Shown here one piece after another: positions 58,151-64,000 of a stretch of DNA of 64,000 bases. The notes below the pieces were generated by a model. It was not told the origin of the DNA and did no database searches. It was given only the letters and a program-made list of their open reading frames with translations. The translations under genes and the position numbers were made by a program. The stretch is from Epiperipatus broadwayi (Eukaryota; Onychophora; Udeonychophora; Euonychophora; Peripatidae): contig JAQFVV010000111.1 of NCBI GenBank assembly GCA_028023455.1, positions 2,237,909 through 2,301,908 of the forward strand, written 5' to 3'. Position 1 is the stretch's first letter. Each line of letters starts with the position of its first letter.

Positions 58151-59762
58151 TGAGCCGGATGGTTCCGCCAAATCAAGTATACTTACACTTATATATATGT
58201 TTTGCTGGTTTCATACTTCTTCATAATACATTTATAATCTTATAAATGTTACGTGAACGAACCGGCACGTTCAAGCAAAATGGAAGATATTATTGATAGC
58301 TTTAACTATCAACAATGGCCCACCTCGGCTGCTAGATTCAAACCCCTACTATCCAAACACTTTATTTGTTTCAGAGTAAACTCTGGGCGCCAGCTATCTA
58401 TTCAGAAAAATAAACAACGTATTTGGTCAGTAGGCTCATAATCCAGCGCTCGAAACGACCCCAAAACTAGCCCAGTCTAATTTTAATCAGTAATACAATA
58501 TAGAAAAAGAATAGATAAAAAGAATTGACCGATGAATAAAGTTTAATTTAAAAGACAATTTATTAACTAACATTTACTAATTATAAACATTTTTATAAAT
58601 CTATAAATAACACACACATTTTTAAGTTAACATACTATGATATATTTTATGAAAGAGCAAAAATAATCTTTGACATTTAAATTATCTAACATTCACAAAC
58701 ACGCACATCAATAGTTCATTTTATGCATGCTTATAGAGTTTATATAATTTGAATCTTGAATTTTTACGAATTACAGCGGTGGCTACTACATATAAATGAG
58801 AATACTAAAATGCTTTATCTAGGATTTTTGGAATGTGGATATTGATTGTTGTTAGCTGCTTCTAACGGAATATATCTAATAAAGGACATCTAACCGGTTA
58901 GATTTGACGTTTCTTGATGGAGATTTGATGCTAATCTGTTGGTTTTATTCTTGGAGACAGTGGAATATTGACGGAGGATTTCTGAGCTGTTAAGTAGACA
59001 TTATTTCACGGGCAGGTCTTGCTGATCTTGTTGGACTAAGGGCTGAAAGAAGAGCATATATTTCCATAAGATGCTCAGCACTGCATTTCTATTTCTGGAT
59101 ACGTAATATAAACTGCACTATTATCTGAACTGAAACAAGACCGACACTAGACAAACTAGGCTGAAACTGAACTCCGATAAAAATCTGGCTATTTATATAT
59201 GCGAATTGTTTTCGTTTTAATATCCTCCGGCAATAGGTGCAATAGGTGTTGTCAAAATTCCTTTAGTAATTAATCCTATGACGTGTTTTTGAAGATTGTT
59301 TAATTAGTAGTAGCCATTTCAAAACGTGTTGTTTTTATATCCTTAATTAGTAGCCCACTGCTGTGTTGTTAAATACATTTCATTTCAATATTTATTTTCA
59401 TGTGTTTTTCAATATAATTTTAACATGCATTTATCTTATTAACGAGCTAAAATTTATTTTTATTTACCATCGCACATATATACACATTTATTCTAATAAA
59501 CTGGAATGAGAAGAGATTTATATTTTAACTTTTAATTTATAATAATAACACTAACTTTTATGAACTCTTAGTTTTATCTTTTCTAACCAAAACTACCCCT
59601 CCCTCCTTTTAATCATTTATTTTCTAACTTTTATTTCAAACTCTTTTACGAAAATAAACTGTAATAAACTCTTCAACATTTAAATATGTTTTTCTTTTAC
59701 GAAAGATTATTTTAATACTTTTTTTAGATAAATTAGTATGTGCCAATATCAATATTGGTACA
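58151..59762 (-). mobile_element. 3' LTR (left copy) of a young LTR retrotransposon
   Basis: 1612 bp, starting TGAGCCGGATGGTTCCGCCA and ending CAATATTGGTACA on the + strand, nearly identical to 62301-63891; differences are scattered single bases and a few short indels. TG...CA ends are present. It is called 3' because the purine-rich tract at 59763-59780 reads in minus orientation. The LTR is notably richer in CG than the flanks. Near-identity of the LTRs indicates recent insertion. A 62-codon frame at 58253-58441 inside has no support as a gene. Confidence 0.92.
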
Positions 59763-59780
59763 TTGCACCCCCCTTCATTT
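59763..59780 (-). promoter_or_regulatory. Polypurine tract of the LTR retrotransposon
   Basis: On the minus strand AAATGAAGGGGGGTGCAA directly precedes the LTR start TGTACCAATATTG. This is the position and composition expected of the plus-strand priming tract, and it sets the element's orientation as minus. Confidence 0.65.
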
Positions 59781-61215
59781 GAGAGTAAAATGTATCATTT
59801 TTGACCATTTTATCTCTGAGACTTTAATTCTTAATTCTCATTATTTTTTCTAAGTTTGCTTTTTTAATATCTTTCACTTTTCATATTAAGGGCAATCTCC
59901 AATTATGCTTAACTTCTTTCTATGCTGAAAACATTGCTTACAATGTTCAGAGTCCTGGATAGTGACCACCGGACAAACTAATTTTGTGGCACAGGGATCT
60001 TTTGGAAATGAGGCGGAGGCAGATTCGCTGACTTATACCGACTTACACACTATTAAAAACGAAGCTTCGGTTGCTGATTCTCTTGATCGGACTTTGACTA
60101 AGAAAAGATCTCTGCGAATGGCAGGAATTATCAACTGTCCATTTCCGACTTATGCTTTGGAAAATGAAATACGAGACATGGGGATTCTCCGCTGGAGAAG
60201 TGACTTGCAGCTCATGCTGGATTTGCCCAGTGCGCATTTTAAAAGAGGAATGATCCCTGCGAATCCGTCACGGGTACTAAGATTTATCCAGTCGACAGCT
60301 TTAAACTTAACCTTATCTAAAACTTATTTCAATACTACCCTCATTCCCTTAATTTCAAACCCTTATACACTCTTAATATAACTTAGATTGTTTATATTAT
60401 TAACCCTACAATATTATTTTTAAATACACATGAACATTACTTTAACATATTTATTTATATTACAATATTATTTATAACCCTTACGAACATTATTTAAAAT
60501 ACAGTATCTATTTACACTAGTCTTATAATATTATTTTAAAACTATCACGGACATCAGTTTACATATTTATTTATATTATGATATTATTATTATTATTTTT
60601 TTAAACTATTACTCAACTTTTTTATCTATGTGCGTGTATTCAGAAAAACTATTTTACTTTATTACGATTCATTCATTATTATTTTACTAGAGATTTTTTT
60701 TTATCTTGATTATTTTAAACAATTTATTTACATCCTTTTCTTAACTTACGGTATTCAAAACAAACTTTTATTTTAACGTGAGTGTACTCAGAAAACTATT
60801 TTACTTTCTTACGATTGATTATTATGCAAATATTTATTTGATTAACTTGATTTTATTCTAGAAATTCCGTTATCTTTTTCATTTATTTAATTCTACAAAA
60901 ATTACTTTTAAAACATTAACTTGACCCATTTATTTACTTGATTTTATTCATTAATCTGTGCGTGGAGAGGGGAAAAAAATCTTTTATTCTACGAAGCTTC
61001 CGCTATTATTATTGCTTAAACAAATCCTGATTTTAACTTTCCTTTTAATTTATCATTATTCATTTATTTTTAATTTATTGTCTTAAGTTTTAAATAGGAG
61101 TTTCAGATTTAAACTTCTCAGATTTATTTACGTTAGAATAATCATATTCGTACTCATTGTCCATTTCAGGTCCTTTTTGTTTATTTCCTTTACTATTCCG
61201 CCCGATTACTAACTT

Positions 61216-61935
61216 TTAAACTATGTCAGGCGGTTCCTTCTTTCTTTCTACTAACTCACTAACATAAATTATACTCCATATTCTCACATCTCTCCCTCGA
61301 TTAAAATTTATTGCTTTATCTCTTTCCCTTTCCATTTTATTTTCTTCCTTGTAAATTAGAAAACCTTTAAGCTTCACAGACCTCCGTATTTTTCCTAACT
61401 GTGAATATTTTTTCCTACGCTTTCTTTTTATTTTAAATCTAAGTTTAAAACAAACACGAACTTTTACTTTAACCTTTTTAACTTTTTGTAAAAACTTTTC
61501 AATGCTATATTCTACCTTGAACTTATGTCTCTCTTCTATTTCTTGATCTCTATTTGTTTCTACTTTCTCTGTTGCAACGCTATCTGATTCTAATTTAATT
61601 TTTATTTCCAAACTACTATATTTACCACTATCTGACTCTACTATCTCTTTCATGACCTACACTTCTTTATTTTCTTTGACAAAATCTACTTCTACTATCT
61701 ATTTACTCAACTCATTTTTCAACTCCTTTTCCATCTCAACTTCTCCCATTATTTCTCTTCTCATTTCTTTAATTTCCCTAATCACTTCTTCCTTTATTGC
61801 CTGCTGGCCCTGCTTAACTTCTGCTTTAAACTCTGCCATCATTGCTTGCTGATTTTTCATTTCTATAACCAATTTCATCACCATCTTCATCATCATCTGT
61901 GACTCTGACTCATCTTCTTTTTCAACTACTCTCAT
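61216..61935 (-). pseudogene. Gag-like coding remnant of the LTR retrotransposon
   Basis: Two minus-strand frames in the same register (61699-61935, 78 codons; 61216-61653, 145 codons) are separated by about 45 bp with two stops. The first, starting MRVVEKEDESESQMMMKMVM, is a continuous charged, Met-rich helix with KQGQQAIKEEVIREIKEM. This coiled-coil composition is common in N-terminal parts of Gag proteins of Gypsy-like elements in invertebrates. The second piece is highly basic in its middle (VKKVKVKVRV then LRFKIKRKRRKK) and may bind nucleic acid. No zinc knuckle is seen. The start ATG at 61935 lies 366 bp inside the 5' LTR boundary, as expected for gag. The + strand frame at 61652-61852 is an antisense shadow. 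Confidence 0.6.
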
Positions 61936-62300
61936 TTTTAAAACATTTTATTTCACTAAATTTAATCTATGACATTTATTTTCTTACTAAAACGGAAATA
62001 TACGCTGACTCCATCCCCTTTTGTCCATTTTTCTCTACCCGATCCTAACGCTTTAGCTCCACCCAAAACACCCAACTGTCACATTTAAAAGAATGATTTA
62101 TCTTAACCATCGTAAATAGCATAAATCTCTTTTCATTTAAAGAAGGAAAACAAAGTTTTCAGTCAATTCTTTTTTTTTAAAGTTAAATTAGTTTAAATAC
62201 GTCATTTAGCTTTTCTTTAAGATTTTTATTTTTAAACAAGAAACAAAGTATTTAATTAACTGTCATTTATGACATGTTCGGCCCACATTGGCATGTCATT

Positions 62301-63891
62301 TGTGCCGGATGGTTCCGCTGAATCAAGTATACTTACACATGTTTTGCTGGTTTCATACTTCATAATACATTTATAATCTTATAAATGTTACGTGAATGAA
62401 CCGGCACATTCGAACAAAATGGGAGATATTATTGATAGCTTTAACTATCAACAATAACCCACCTCGGTTGCTAGATTCAAACCCCTACTATCAAAACACA
62501 TTTGTTTCGGAGTAAACTCCGGGCGCCAGCTATCTATTCAGAAAAATAAACAATGTATTTGGTCAGTAGGCTCATAATCCAGCACTCGAAACGACCCCAA
62601 AACTAGCCCAGTCTAATTTTAATCAGTAATACAATATAGAAAAAGAATTGATAAAAAGAATTGACCGACGAATAAAGTTTAATTTAAAAGACAATTTATT
62701 AACTAACATTTACTAATTATAAACATTTTTATAAATCTATAAATAACACACACATTTTAAGTTAACATACTATGATATATTTTATGAAAGAGCAAAAATA
62801 ATCTTTGACATATAAATTATCTAACATTCACAAACACCCACATCAATAGTTCATTTTATGCATGCTTATAGAGTTTATATAATTTGAATTTTTACGAATT
62901 ACAGCGGTGGCTACTACATATAAATGAGAATAATAAAATGTTTTACCTAGGATTTTTGGAATGCGGATATTGCTTGTTGTTAGCTGCTTCTGATGGAGTA
63001 TATCTAATAAAGGATATCTAACCGGTTAGATTTGACGTTTCTTGATGGAGATTTCATGCTAATCCATTGGTTTTATTCTTGGAGACAGTGGAATATTGAT
63101 GGAGGATTTCTGAGCTGTTAAGTAGACATTATTTCACAGGCAGGTCTTGCTGATCTTGTTGGACTAAGGGCTGAAAGAAGAGCATATATTTCCATAAGAT
63201 GCTCAGCACTGCATTTCTATTTCTGGATACGTAATATAAACTGCACTATTATCTGAACTGAAACAAGACTGACACTAGACAAACTAGGCTGAAACTGAAC
63301 TCCGATAAAAATCTGGCTATTTATATATGTGAATTGTTTATGTTTTAATATCCTCCGGCAATAGGTGCAATAGGTGTTGTCGAAATTCCTTTAGTAATTA
63401 ATCCTATGATGTGTTTTTGAAGATTGTTTAATTAGTAGTAGCCATTTCAAAATGTGTTGTTTTTATATCCTTAATTAGTAGCCCACCGCTGTGTTGTTAA
63501 ATACATTTCATTTCAATATTTATTTTCATGTGTTTTTCAATATAATTTTAACATGCATTTATCTTATTAACGAACTAAAATTTATTTTTATTTACCATCG
63601 CACATATATACGCATTTATTCTAATAAACTGGAATGAGAAGAGATTTATATTTTAACTTTTAATTTATAATAATAACACTTTAACTTTTATGAACTCTTA
63701 GTTTTATCTTTTCTAACCAAAACTACCCCTCCCTCCTTTTAATCATTTATTTTCTAACTTTTATTTCAAACTCTTTTACGAAAATAAACTGTAATAAACT
63801 CTTCAACATTTAAATACGTTTTTCTTTTATGAAAGATTATTTTAATATTTTTTTAGATAAATTAGTATGTGCCAATTTCAATATTGGTACA
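62301..63891 (-). mobile_element. 5' LTR (right copy) of the young LTR retrotransposon
   Basis: 1591 bp, starting TGTGCCGGATGGTTCCGCTG and ending CAATATTGGTACA on the + strand. It is followed by TTAT (63892-63895), identical to the TTAT preceding the left copy (58147-58150), a 4-bp target duplication typical of Gypsy-like integrases. It differs from the left LTR by scattered substitutions and short indels. In minus orientation this is the 5' LTR, which would carry the promoter. Confidence 0.92.
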
Positions 63892-64000
63892 TTATATAGT
63901 GAAGTACTGAGAGAATTAAGCCAAGCTAACAACTTAAAACAACATATTTATTTATCAAAACATTATAACAATAATAAAAACTAAAACTAATTACAGAATT
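63892..64000. other. Right-hand flank of the LTR element
   Basis: Starts with the TTAT target duplication; 109 bp of AT-rich sequence with no recognised feature before the window ends. Confidence 0.4.

Larger units (their letters stand above)
59763..62300 (-). mobile_element. Internal region of non-autonomous LTR retrotransposon
   Basis: 2538 bp between the LTRs. No reverse transcriptase, RNase H, protease or integrase motif was seen in any frame; the only element-like coding is the Gag-like segment at 61216-61935. A less AT-rich block at 59960-60300 has overlapping frames on both strands (139 codons +, 64 codons -) and no recognisable domain. The remainder (60300-61200) is AT-rich and non-coding. 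The element would depend on proteins supplied by an autonomous relative. No convincing tRNA primer site was recognised beside the 5' LTR. Confidence 0.85.

Noticed and set aside
59962-60381. 139-codon + frame inside the LTR element
   Set aside because: Opposite to the element's inferred orientation, no domain, and an overlapping minus frame is also open.
61652-61852. 66-codon + frame rich in Ser/Thr/Ile
   Set aside because: Antisense shadow of the Gag-like coiled coil.
1-64000. Cephalopod origin
   Set aside because: TA microsatellites and tRNA-like SINEs are compatible, but the long TG/TA arrays expected there are absent. Left open in favour of an unspecified invertebrate.

Overview
The window is animal nuclear DNA, very AT-rich by eye (roughly three quarters A+T). 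It is made of long non-coding stretches, homopolymer runs, short TA and AAT microsatellites and many generations of transposable elements. There is no operon structure, no dense coding and no CRISPR. The repertoire (mariner, RTE-type and other LINEs, tRNA-like SINE units, Gypsy-like LTR elements, Penelope-like fragments, MITEs) fits an invertebrate. The LINE at 32.6-34.7 kb resembles families I associate with arachnids, molluscs and cnidarians; I cannot name the species. The very long TG/TA arrays I would expect in a cephalopod are absent.

Only one host coding segment is convincing: a 125-bp internal exon on the minus strand (41130-41254) of an epoxide hydrolase of the alpha/beta-hydrolase fold, with acceptor, donor and the HGFPE-W oxyanion motif. 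Its neighbouring exons were not recognised, so much of the surrounding DNA may be intron of that gene. Two further open segments (minus strand, 35994-36284 and 52799-52981) are possible coding remnants but unidentified.

Layout. 1-2.8 kb: badly decayed RTE-type LINE (+). 4.0-5.3 kb: mariner (-) with terminal repeats and TA target site. 6.0-6.8 kb: C-terminal fragment of an L1/Tx1-like LINE (-). 8.7-16.9 kb: small hairpin and TIR elements and an APE-endonuclease remnant at 14.5 kb. 18.7-20.4 kb: TIR element carrying an internal 346-bp tandem duplication. 20.7-21.3 kb: two minisatellites. 22.3-23.4 kb: three copies of a repeat, two of them head to head. 24.3-27.0 kb: two more inverted-repeat elements. 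28.25-30.41 kb: a solo LTR with a 4-bp duplication. 32.6-35.3 kb: a fairly fresh truncated LINE (-) abutting a 620-bp foldback. 43.3-48.8 kb: a very large imperfect palindrome (arms about 2 kb) with a nested inverted repeat and a TIR element in its spacer. 50.5-51.2 kb: head-to-head Penelope-like fragments. 52.9-57.5 kb: an old LTR retrotransposon whose 5' LTR was hit by another transposon with a 10-bp duplication. 58.15-63.89 kb: a young non-autonomous LTR retrotransposon (-) with nearly identical 1.6-kb LTRs and a TTAT duplication.

The main theme is inverted, head-to-head architecture. At least seven independent loci are palindromic, over scales from about 170 bp to 5.4 kb. No gene network or defence system is visible, and identifications rest on translated motifs and terminal structures read by eye, without database search.
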